Source: Halanaerobium praevalens DSM 2228
Lineage (GTDB): Bacteria; Bacillota; Halanaerobiia; Halanaerobiales; Halanaerobiaceae
Direction of reading: 5' to 3'
DNA: 64,000 bases
Assembly: GCF_000165465.1 (NCBI RefSeq)
Contig: NC_017455.1
Location: 1,984,001 to 2,048,000, forward strand
Positions 54,696 through 61,922 of this stretch are shown here, piece after piece; position 1 is the stretch's first letter, and each line of letters starts with the position of its first letter. Both the position numbers and the translations under genes were made by a program. A model generated the notes under the pieces. That model made no database searches, was not told where the DNA came from, and was given only the letters and a program-made list of their open reading frames with translations.

Positions 54696-54932
54696 TTAAT
54701 CATCAATTTCTAAAATATTAGAAATTATAAATTTATCTTCTCGAATATATTTTCTGATTAATTCTTCTTCAACTCCAGTTTTATTATGAATTTTTTTAAC
54801 TGTAGAATTAGGATGTTCCCAGAGAAAATCTTTGATTTTACGTAATTTATGCTGATTCTCTTCTTTACATTCATCACAGAGACCAGATTTGTTTTTAGTT
54901 AGTGAACCACAGAGATAGCAGTTTTTCACCAT
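54696..54932 (-). CDS. Zinc-ribbon/HTH protein, flagellar-operon (YvyF) type
   Basis: 78 residues, ATG with GGAGG 8 bases upstream. N-terminal zinc ribbon CYLCGSLTKNKSGLCDEC (two CxxC knuckles), then a short helical region and a winged-helix-like element KDFLWEHPNSTVKKIHNKTGVEEELIRKYIRED (region 34-66). This matches the flagellar operon protein family next to flgM in Clostridia and Bacilli, though shorter than the usual 130-140 residues. Probably a regulatory or assembly factor. Here it lies alone, downstream of the accessory genes. Confidence 0.7.
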   Translation of the reverse strand: MVKNCYLCGSLTKNKSGLCDECKEENQHKLRKIKDFLWEHPNSTVKKIHNKTGVEEELIRKYIREDKFIISNILEIDD

Positions 54933-55091
54933 ATTTTATGCCTCCAAAGATTATAATTATTTTTATTATATTTATATTTTAACAAATAAAGCTCTCCACC
55001 TAAATCACAGCTTTAGATGGATTTTTCTTGGCTGTTTTAGATAAAATATATTTTTCTATAGAAATCAAGAAAGAATAAAATTACTTAAAAT

Positions 55092-56102
55092 TTAAATATC
55101 AATACTCTTTATTAATTTATCTAATGAATCATAATTTTTAATTGCAATTTTGATTTCTTTTAATTTTTCATAGTCCTCTATTTTTTTAACATCTTTCGCA
55201 AAAGGTTTACTTGTCAAACCAAATTTCAATTCCAAAGCAAATTCAATCATTTCATGCATATTCTCGATTTTACCTTCTTCTTTACCTTCTTCTTTACCTT
55301 CTTCTCTTCCTTCTATTTTACCTTCTTCTTTTCCATCATGATAAATTTTTTCTGCTATAGTCATGATTACAGCACTCCCTTCAGCTGAAATTTTTTTTGA
55401 CTTTTGGTCCAATTCACTTAAAGAGATCTCTTCTCCAATATTTAAAATATACTTAACAACAGTTTCAATATACTCAAGTCCGGTTGTCTTTTTTCTCAGC
55501 TCAATTAATAAAGGCAGAATTTCTCGCAGTCCATTATCAAAATTATCATCAAAAATATGTGAGATTAGCTTTAAAAATAATTTTAATTTAATCTGGCCTT
55601 TGATTTCTGCATCAGAATAACTAGAAAAATCATAAATTAAATACTTATGGTCAGGTATATAATTTGATATAGCTGCTGGGATAGCTTCAATTAATTCTGA
55701 TAATCTGTCTCCACAATCCCATTTTCTATCTCCATGGTAAATAAGCATTGGAAGAATAGGCGGCAACTTCCTATTTTTGTTCTGCTTATGATAAAGCTTC
55801 CAGATATCTGCAATATAACCGAGCATCTGAATCGGTGTCATTTTGTCATAATAACTTTTGTGTTCAAATAAAACATAAATAAACCCATCTCTGCCATCTA
55901 TACTAACATTATATAAGATATCAGAAAAGCTTTCTTCTAATTCCTTATCTATAAAACTATCTTTGGCTACCTTAATATCTGTTAGATCGATTTCTTTTAA
56001 AATATTATCAGGCAGGTAATTTTGCAGAAAATCTACTGCCACTTCCTTATCACCGAGAGTTCTCTTAAAAAGAGAATCATGTGGGTTTTTAATAATATCC
56101 AA
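55092..56102 (-). CDS. Rpn/YhgA-like PD-(D/E)XK nuclease-transposase family protein
   Basis: 336 residues, TTG start with GGAGG 7 bases upstream. N-terminal HDSLFKRTLGDKEVAVDFLQNYLP is the family opening; the nuclease core reads ESFSDILYNV...GFIYVLFEHKSYYD, giving the D-x-n-E-x-K pattern; then PPILPMLIYHGDRKWD. Near the C-terminus a run of EGK/EGREEGKEEGK repeats (about 258-275) is usual in this family and can expand by slippage. Rpn proteins cut DNA and promote RecA-independent recombination. Reading frame intact. Confidence 0.85.
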   Translation of the reverse strand: MDIIKNPHDSLFKRTLGDKEVAVDFLQNYLPDNILKEIDLTDIKVAKDSFIDKELEESFSDILYNVSIDGRDGFIYVLFEHKSYYDKMTPIQMLGYIADIWKLYHKQNKNRKLPPILPMLIYHGDRKWDCGDRLSELIEAIPAAISNYIPDHKYLIYDFSSYSDAEIKGQIKLKLFLKLISHIFDDNFDNGLREILPLLIELRKKTTGLEYIETVVKYILNIGEEISLSELDQKSKKISAEGSAVIMTIAEKIYHDGKEEGKIEGREEGKEEGKEEGKIENMHEMIEFALELKFGLTSKPFAKDVKKIEDYEKLKEIKIAIKNYDSLDKLIKSIDI

Positions 56103-56442
56103 TTTAGTCCCTCCATCTTTGTAAACTTCTTATATATTTATTATATCATATTAGTGATGATTACAAAACAGATTATTCTGAAATTGTTTTCCCAATTATT
56201 GGTTCAGCAAATGGTAAATGCACATCAATTTATCAATATTTAATCTACCATCTTTATTTTTTAAACTTCAAAATTATAATTGTATTAATTTTTGTTTCAA
56301 TTCTACTATAATTAAAACATATATATGTTTTATATAAAAAAAACCACCTTATAGTGGTTGATTGTTTTAGTATTAATAATCAATTCAACACCCTGTCCCT
56401 TTAGTTGCATAGCTGCATTTCTTAAAGATAAAGCATTAGAAA
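56103..56442. other. Intergenic region with remnant of an unknown frame
   Basis: After the stop at 56443 the same frame stays open for about 40 codons (IISNALSLRNAAMQLKGQGV is the first part) and runs into the terminator at 56343-56358. The LRNAAMQLKGQ stretch looks protein-like, perhaps the tail of a small motility protein, but has no start. The rest (56103-56340) is AT-rich with nothing recognisable. Confidence 0.35.
56340..56360 (-). terminator. Intrinsic terminator
   Basis: ACCAC / GTGGT with a 6-base loop, followed by TTTTTTTT on the minus strand, about 85 bases beyond the amber-split gene. Confidence 0.75.
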
Positions 56443-57297
56443 TTATTTATTTAACCTGCTCCTTATTTGTTCAAAAATTTTATCTCTATTTTTAATTTCA
56501 ACACCCAGTTCTTTTTCTGTTTCATCTCTTAATAAGGCAATGTTTTTATTACTATTTTCATCTACAGTAATAACTGGTGTATTGAAAACTCGATTATATA
56601 CATCATTTGGATCATGAAAAAACAATGAATAAAATTTTTTTAATTTACTATAAATTTTTGAAGCTATTTTACTGTGCCGAATAATTACATCATGACCTGA
56701 TATATCTTCTATAATTTGAAAATCAAAGCTTTTAGGACCAACAACTTCAAAAGTTCCTGTGTTAAATATTTCTATATTGGAAAATAAATAAACAAGACTG
56801 GACTACGTTTTTAAAAATTTATTAGCTGAAATTGATTTTGGACAAACAAAAAAATCCAATCTTTTGTTTTCTGAAGCTTTAATTTCTGAATAAATAGATT
56901 TAGAATTATCCTTATTTGTCTTTCCAATATCTTTTAAGCTCATATTTTTTGGCAACCATAAACTAAATACTGGAAACGGAAATGGCTCTTTAGCATTTAT
57001 AGATCCTAAATGAGGCAGTTTAGCCACCTTATCAGAATAATCTTTTAAATGTATAACAGGAGAAGATAATACATTTTTATTTATATGTAAAAAATAACCG
57101 TGCCAGCTAATTGAATTAATTGTATGAGTCGGCTGAGTAAACTCTGTGAAATAGTTTCCCGCAACAATCTTATCAAAATACAAACCTTTTCCAGAATCAA
57201 TAAAAATATCAGTTTCTCCTTTTTTTGAATTTTTAGGAGATTTAATTTTAAAAGTCAGTATCTTTTTTCCAGCTTTTAAAACAACTATTTTATTCAC
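56443..57297 (-). pseudogene. Gene of unknown function split by an in-frame amber codon
   Basis: Two open segments lie in exactly the same frame: 164 codons from a GTG at 57297 (AAGGAAA upstream), a TAG at 56803-56805, then 119 codons to a TAA at 56443. The segment after the TAG (SSLVYLFSNIEIFNTGTFEV...) has no start codon or ribosome site near its beginning and reads as a natural continuation. Full product would be about 284 residues. N-part: IVVLKAGKKILTFKIKSP and FPVFSLWLPKNMSLKDIG. I recognise no domain. A nonsense mutation is the simplest explanation; sequence error, readthrough or pyrrolysine insertion are alternatives with no support here. It follows the HEPN-like gene. Confidence 0.65.
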
Positions 57298-57333
57298 TGC
57301 AGTTTCCTTTCACTATTAAAAACATCCAAATTA

Positions 57334-57444
57334 TTAAGTTAATGTTTTAAAATTAGAGTAATCAATAAATCCGAGCAATTCTGGAATATCGATAACATCA
57401 CAGCTGCAGCAAGTTATCTGCAGAGCGGTAAACTTGAATTTAAT
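57334..57444 (-). pseudogene. Short coding remnant, possibly the end of a TIR-domain gene
   Basis: An open stretch of 36 codons without start ends in a TAA. Its product includes CDVIDIPELLGFIDYSNF, which resembles the end of TIR domains (I-P-V-x-x-x-x-C-D-I-P-x-L-L-x-x-x-x-Y-x-D-F). Too short for certainty. It lies in the gap between the HEPN-like gene and the amber-split gene. Confidence 0.25.
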
Positions 57445-57501
57445 TTATGCTTGAGATATATTTTTTAAATAAAAAAACGTGGATAAATTTCAATTTCCAA
57501 T

Positions 57502-58239
57502 TCATACTAAATTTTTACGTTTAATTGCAACCTTAACTAATTTAGAAAGCTTATCAACTAAATTAGTAATTTTATTCCTAATTTCTTTTATATTAGAATT
57601 TTCATTAGTATGACTAACTTGATTTCTATAATAAGTATAAATAGTTTCAAGATACTCTTTATTGAAACGTGTAGTCTTTTTTTCTTTTACATTTTTATTT
57701 TGATTTCTAATAAAATCATCCACATTACCCTGAGAACTTTTCTTTTTATCACTATTTATTAAATCAAATAAAATACTGTATAAAAATAAAAATCTCGCAA
57801 TTTCATTTTTGATTTGAAGAGCACTTCTGTATAATTCAAAATAAAATGATTCTTTTTCATAATTCTTCTCTAGACAGTTAAATATTTCATTCAACTCTTG
57901 ACTATCAGTTTTTTTACATAAAGTTCTTACTGACTTTATTTTACCGTATCCTTTACTTGATTTTTTAGTTATCTCACTTCTTATCATAGGAATTCCTATA
58001 TAATTTGCAGTATTAAAAGCGATTTTATTTAAAATATTCTCCATTGCCTTTTTAGTTAATTTTCTAGCAATTTCAGGTTCAACTATTTTTTCTTCAATAA
58101 AAAATCTTATCCAGGTATCTTTATTATCATTTTTTTGAAATATAATTATTTTTTTAATTCCATCATAAATTGATTCAATTTTAAATTTACTATCAAAATT
58201 TAAACTTCTTATTTCAACACTATAGTCGATGTAGCTCAT
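57502..58239 (-). CDS. HEPN-like protein (Apea-type)
   Basis: 245 residues from ATG 58239 (AAGGAG 9 bases upstream); 60 further bases of open frame lack a ribosome site. N-terminal beta-rich part (SYIDYSVEIRSLNFDSKF, IIIFQKNDNKDTWIRFFI). The C-terminal half is helical: FELYRSALQIKNEIARFLFLYSILFDLI, then IYTYYRNQVSHTNENSNI, which holds the R-x4-H motif of HEPN domains (RNQVSH). HEPN proteins are often RNases in toxin-antitoxin or defence systems. Whether this one cuts RNA is unknown. It neighbours an amber-split gene and an Rpn nuclease. Confidence 0.6.
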   Translation of the reverse strand: MSYIDYSVEIRSLNFDSKFKIESIYDGIKKIIIFQKNDNKDTWIRFFIEEKIVEPEIARKLTKKAMENILNKIAFNTANYIGIPMIRSEITKKSSKGYGKIKSVRTLCKKTDSQELNEIFNCLEKNYEKESFYFELYRSALQIKNEIARFLFLYSILFDLINSDKKKSSQGNVDDFIRNQNKNVKEKKTTRFNKEYLETIYTYYRNQVSHTNENSNIKEIRNKITNLVDKLSKLVKVAIKRKNLV

Positions 58240-58426
58240 TTTATATAACTCCTTTTTTATATTTAGTTGGTAAATAGTTAAATTAGTTATATTTTTCATC
58301 TAATTATAGTCGGTCTATCCGTAGGAATATAACATGTTATAAATTTTGATCTTAACTAACCTAAATGTTATCGATCAAATTATTTCAACTTAAAATCCTT
58401 AGTTTTTTAGTTTCATCTTAAGATAG

Positions 58427-58597
58427 TTAAAATACTGCTGTAGCCCTCATGCTCCTCAGGTTCATTTCTATTTCAGCAAGTTTTCTTCTCTTTTTTATTA
58501 CTTCTGCTCTTTTATTTTTAGAAGTTTTTAGTTTAGAGTTTATTTCTTTTTTTAATTTCTTTATTATTTTAAGCAGCTTATCTATTTTTATTTGCAT
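58427..58597 (-). CDS. Small lysine-rich coiled-coil protein
   Basis: 56 codons starting at an ATG with AGGA 8 bases upstream, 18 bases after the preceding gene. The product starts MQIKIDKLLKIIKKLKKEI and continues with Arg/Lys-rich heptad-like repeats (KKRRKLAEIEMNLRSM). Strongly basic and helical throughout. Ribosome site and close spacing suggest a real gene co-transcribed with the 144-residue protein upstream. No family recognised. Confidence 0.55.
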   Translation of the reverse strand: MQIKIDKLLKIIKKLKKEINSKLKTSKNKRAEVIKKRRKLAEIEMNLRSMRATAVF

Positions 58598-58615
58598 TTT
58601 ATCAGTCCTAATTTT

Positions 58616-59050
58616 TTACCCCTGCTCATCTAATACATGCTCTTCCTTCTTGTCTTCAGCATAAATAAAACGATCTTTACCGGAGGCAGTCATTTTAAGC
58701 TGAACCTTACCGATTCCAAATTCTTCGTTGGCTTTATGCTGAATGGCAGCCTGTATCTCTGTTAAGTTATATTCTCCTGGATCAATTTTTAGAGCCCGAT
58801 TGCGGTTATTATGATTAATAAAAAAGATATTATTGCTGTTATTGATTTTGATCGGTCTTTTAATTCCATTTTTAGCTGCAAAATCTTCCAGGGTATAGGT
58901 GACTTTTTCTGTCGGCTGTGATTTAGTGAATCTGTCACCTTTTAGATCCTGTTTATTCTGCTCACTACTCTGATCAGGCTGGTTGAGTTGATTGACGATT
59001 ACATTTTTAATTTGGGTAAGGATATAATTAGTATTATCTACAGCAGACAT
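58616..59050 (-). CDS. Hypothetical protein in the flagellar region
   Basis: 144 residues; ATG with AGAGGTG upstream. The first 45 residues are polar and probably disordered (NQPDQSSEQNKQDLKGD). The remainder has one small domain: KRPIKINNSNNIFFINHNNRNRALKIDPGEYNLTEIQAAI (region 64-103) and VQLKMTASGKDRFIY. The L-x-I-x-P-G-x-Y-x-x-x-E-I-x-x-x-I pattern occurs in inserted domains of flagellins, hook-associated and phage-tail proteins, so a filament or tail-like association is possible but unproven. Confidence 0.6.
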   Translation of the reverse strand: MSAVDNTNYILTQIKNVIVNQLNQPDQSSEQNKQDLKGDRFTKSQPTEKVTYTLEDFAAKNGIKRPIKINNSNNIFFINHNNRNRALKIDPGEYNLTEIQAAIQHKANEEFGIGKVQLKMTASGKDRFIYAEDKKEEHVLDEQG

Positions 59051-59065
59051 TTTTAGTCACCTCTC

Positions 59066-59215
59066 TTAATTTTCTTCCAGTAACTCCTGATTGAAGTTTC
59101 TCATCTTATCCAAATATTCTACCATCTCTACTTCCAGTAAATCAGCTAGATAGTCAAAGTCTTCATTTTGTAGAGCTACCATAGCTCTGTTTAAAGCCTG
59201 AGTAAAATCTTTGTT
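59066..59215 (-). pseudogene. 3' remnant of a paralogue of the 61341-61922 gene
   Basis: Directly after the methyltransferase stop codon, in the same frame, 49 codons remain open: DFTQALNRAMVALQNEDF, DYLADLLEVEMVEYLDKM, then RNFNQELLEEN and TAA. This aligns with the C-terminus of the 193-residue protein at 61341-61922 (MNKPLSDLMVAYNKEDY, VLVADILEYEIVEHVETM). No start codon with ribosome site is present. The 5' part has been lost, probably when the neighbouring genes were inserted or by recombination between copies. Confidence 0.6.
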
Positions 59216-59887
59216 TTATTTGCGAATATAAGCAGGAACATGAGAAATAGAGTGCTTTTTAATTACTTTATTTACTTCCTTTTTATCTAAAAATTCATCT
59301 ACTGCTTTAGTTGCACCAGCTACTTTGCCATAATCATCTAATACTATTAATCCATTTTTGACAACTTTATCAAATAAATTTTCTAAAACAAATTTTGTAG
59401 GTTGGTAAACATCTACATCAATATGAAGCAAAGATATTTTTAATTCAGGATTTTTTATTAAATATTCAGGGATAGTTTTTATAATATCACCTTTAACTAG
59501 TTCATAATTTCTAAAATTTTTGTGTTTTAAAATTTTATCTAATTCTTCTACTGAAATTCCATTTCCCGCATTATTTTCGAATTTTTCTATAAACTCAATA
59601 TCATTCTCACTTGCCTTATTGGGGCGAGGAAATTCACCGAAAATATCAAACCCAATAATTTTTCTAGAGTAATAATTTTCAAGCATTTCTCTAAAACTAG
59701 AAAATCTTATTAAAGATGCACCTTTAAAAACTCCGCATTCAACAATATTTCCAGGTAAATCTATAATAGATTTATAAAGTTCATAATGGGATATTAATTT
59801 TGCCAATCGTTCTACTTTACTGGTCAAATAAAAACCATTCTCATATTCATAAGATTTATCTAAATTAAAATCAAAAATTCTATTCAT
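59216..59887 (-). CDS. TylF/macrocin O-methyltransferase-like protein
   Basis: 223 residues, class I SAM-dependent fold of the TylF/MycF family. SAM motif LPGNIVECGVFKGASLIRF (about 41-59), metal/catalytic region LLHIDVDVYQPTKFVLENL with D-x-D, and NGLIVLDDYGKVAGATKAVDEF. TylF-type enzymes methylate sugar hydroxyls and need a divalent metal. Beside a sugar-nucleotide synthase gene and a flagellin glycosyltransferase, methylation of a flagellar glycan is likely. GGAGTG upstream of the ATG. Confidence 0.8.
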   Translation of the reverse strand: MNRIFDFNLDKSYEYENGFYLTSKVERLAKLISHYELYKSIIDLPGNIVECGVFKGASLIRFSSFREMLENYYSRKIIGFDIFGEFPRPNKASENDIEFIEKFENNAGNGISVEELDKILKHKNFRNYELVKGDIIKTIPEYLIKNPELKISLLHIDVDVYQPTKFVLENLFDKVVKNGLIVLDDYGKVAGATKAVDEFLDKKEVNKVIKKHSISHVPAYIRK

Positions 59888-60013
59888 AATTTCACTCCAT
59901 TATTAAATTTCGTTAAGTCGAATCAGTTTTTTTTAGCCCATACCACACTAGTAATATCATTTTTAATCTCTATTAAAATTTAGAAAAAATAAAAATCATT
60001 TCATTAACAATTA

Positions 60014-61309
60014 TTAAAATGCTCCATGTCTATCTATAATATCATTTGTATTATGACCAACTAAAATATCAGAAATAATCTTATTTTCAGTTTTAATAAC
60101 TTTTAAAGCCTTTTTAATAATCAAATTCTCATACTTTTTCGGTAAAACAATTATGCCATCACTATCTGCAAATATTAAATCACCCGGACTAACTTCAACT
60201 CCCATGATATTGACTTTTTTATTAATACTTTCTGTAGTAGCTCTTTTTCTAACATCTTTTGAAATATTGCCGGTAGAAAAAACTGGGAAATCTAAATCTG
60301 TTACATCTTTTCTATCTCTAGTTTTCCCACCAATAATGGCACCAACAGCTCCACTTTTTATTGCTAAATTCGCATTCAGATTTCCAAAATATGCATATTC
60401 ACTTATTTCATTTTCCACTACAATAATATCGTTAGGAACTATGGTTTTATAAGATTCTAATGCTTCATAAATACCTCTAAAATCTTCACCCTTGTTCAAT
60501 TTTCTCAATTTCAAAGTTTTAGCTCTTCCCATAATTTTTTTATTTTTCATATTAGGTTTTAAACCACTTATGAAATTATCGAGATTTAAATCATCCATAA
60601 TATCAGATAACATTGCACTTGTTAAAATTTTAGATAAATTTCTAAATCTTTCTCTTTCTTCTTCTCGTTTCCCAGCCATTATATAACTTGCTAATTTAAA
60701 ATCTTCTGGATAATTAACATCTACTGCTTCAATAGACTCTGCTTCTAATAAATATGGATTACTTCCTATTCTTTTCTTTTTATTTAAAGCAACATCTTTA
60801 TTAACAATATAAAGTCCCATGGTTTCAATAATAGTATCATCCAAATCATTACTATTAGGAATATGCTCATTATTATATAAAGGGCCATTTTCATCCCATA
60901 AATACTGTTTTTCTTTATTAACTAAAACTATTGAATCATACCGTTCTTTGTTTTTTAATTTTTCTACCCCTTTACGAATAGTATCAATTTTGATAAATGG
61001 ACTAGTACATAAAATTTGTATATAAATATCTGCTTTCACTTTTTTTGCCTCATTAAACATTAACATATGACCGTCTGTACTATTATTTGCTAAAGATGGA
61101 TCTCGTCTTAAATATTTACAGTCTACCTCCGAAGCTAAATCAAAAACAGCTTCGGAATCTGAATCTAAATATACCTCATCAATAAAATCACATTTCATAA
61201 GTTTTTCTAATGTGTGCAGAAATAAAGGCTTTCCATCTAATAATTTAATGTTTTTTGATTTTATTCTTCTACTCTGACCTTTAGCAGGCAAAAAAGCTAC
61301 AACTCTCAT
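60014..61309 (-). CDS. CMP-sugar (NeuA-like) cytidylyltransferase fused to an RraA-like domain
   Basis: 431 residues, intact. Residues 1-225: nonulosonic-acid cytidylyltransferase, with the nucleotide loop FLPAKGQSRRIKSKNIKLLDGKPL (region 5-28), EVYLDSDSEAVFDLA and YIQILCTSPFI. Residues about 230-431: RraA/HMG-aldolase-like fold, with AIKSGAVGAIIGGKTRDRKDVTDLDFPVFSTG (about 327-358) and VSPGDLIFADSDGIIVLP, including the conserved Arg-Asp pair. CMP-activation of sialic-, legionaminic- or pseudaminic-like sugars is expected; the RraA-like half could be an aldolase or decarboxylase acting on the same 2-keto acid. RBS AGAGGG. Neighbours point to flagellin glycosylation. Confidence 0.82.
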   Translation of the reverse strand: MRVVAFLPAKGQSRRIKSKNIKLLDGKPLFLHTLEKLMKCDFIDEVYLDSDSEAVFDLASEVDCKYLRRDPSLANNSTDGHMLMFNEAKKVKADIYIQILCTSPFIKIDTIRKGVEKLKNKERYDSIVLVNKEKQYLWDENGPLYNNEHIPNSNDLDDTIIETMGLYIVNKDVALNKKKRIGSNPYLLEAESIEAVDVNYPEDFKLASYIMAGKREEERERFRNLSKILTSAMLSDIMDDLNLDNFISGLKPNMKNKKIMGRAKTLKLRKLNKGEDFRGIYEALESYKTIVPNDIIVVENEISEYAYFGNLNANLAIKSGAVGAIIGGKTRDRKDVTDLDFPVFSTGNISKDVRKRATTESINKKVNIMGVEVSPGDLIFADSDGIIVLPKKYENLIIKKALKVIKTENKIISDILVGHNTNDIIDRHGAF

Positions 61310-61340
61310 TTAAATTCCCTCTACTTTCTATTATAAATAA

Positions 61341-61922
61341 TTAATAACTCTTTTTTATTCTCCTATTAAATTCAACCATAGTTTCTACATGTTCAACTAT
61401 CTCATATTCCAAAATATCAGCAACTAAAACATAATCTTCTTTGTTATATGCCACCATTAAATCACTAAGAGGTTTATTCATATCATTTATCAAATTCTTA
61501 ATCTCTTCAGATAACTCTTTCTGATCTAAAAGAGAAGTGATTTTTATAATTACACCTGTATACCATTTCAAACCATCTATTATTAGTTTATATTTATTAT
61601 GGGCTTCTTTTTCTCTTCCATTTCTAAAAAGCGACGCAGTATTTTTTATACCACTATATAATTTAGGCAAATAATCTGAAGCCTCTTCAATAGTCTCTAT
61701 AATCAAAACCTCAGAAGTTTTTGTTACAAATTTGAGCTCCTTTATACTTGCCTTCTCATTAATATTCTCTTTTATATATTCTTCATTAACTGCAACATCA
61801 TTAATTAGAATTTTACTTAGAATTTCATCTTCTAAATTATTTTTTATTTTATTTAAGATATCAGGAACTTCTAAATCTTTGTATTTTTTAGTTACTTCCT
61901 CATTATTTAAATAAATTATCAT
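61341..61922 (-). CDS. Hypothetical protein paired with Maf glycosyltransferase
   Basis: 193 residues, ATG with AGGAGG 9 bases upstream. N-terminal beta-rich 70 residues (IIYLNNEEVTKKYKDLEVPD, LIEDEILSKIL...), then an all-helical part (SDYLPKLYSGIKNTASLF ... DMNKPLSDLMVAYNKEDYVLVADILEY, region 147-173). It overlaps the Maf stop by 20 bases. A C-terminal remnant of a second copy occurs at 59066-59215. The helical part looks like a four-helix bundle; a chaperone or adaptor for the filament glycosylation machinery is a guess. Confidence 0.65.
   Translation of the reverse strand: MIIYLNNEEVTKKYKDLEVPDILNKIKNNLEDEILSKILINDVAVNEEYIKENINEKASIKELKFVTKTSEVLIIETIEEASDYLPKLYSGIKNTASLFRNGREKEAHNKYKLIIDGLKWYTGVIIKITSLLDQKELSEEIKNLINDMNKPLSDLMVAYNKEDYVLVADILEYEIVEHVETMVEFNRRIKKSY

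Noticed and set aside
56443-57297. Pyrrolysine-containing protein
   Set aside because: Kept only as an alternative: there is no pyl gene in the window and the product is not a methylamine methyltransferase.
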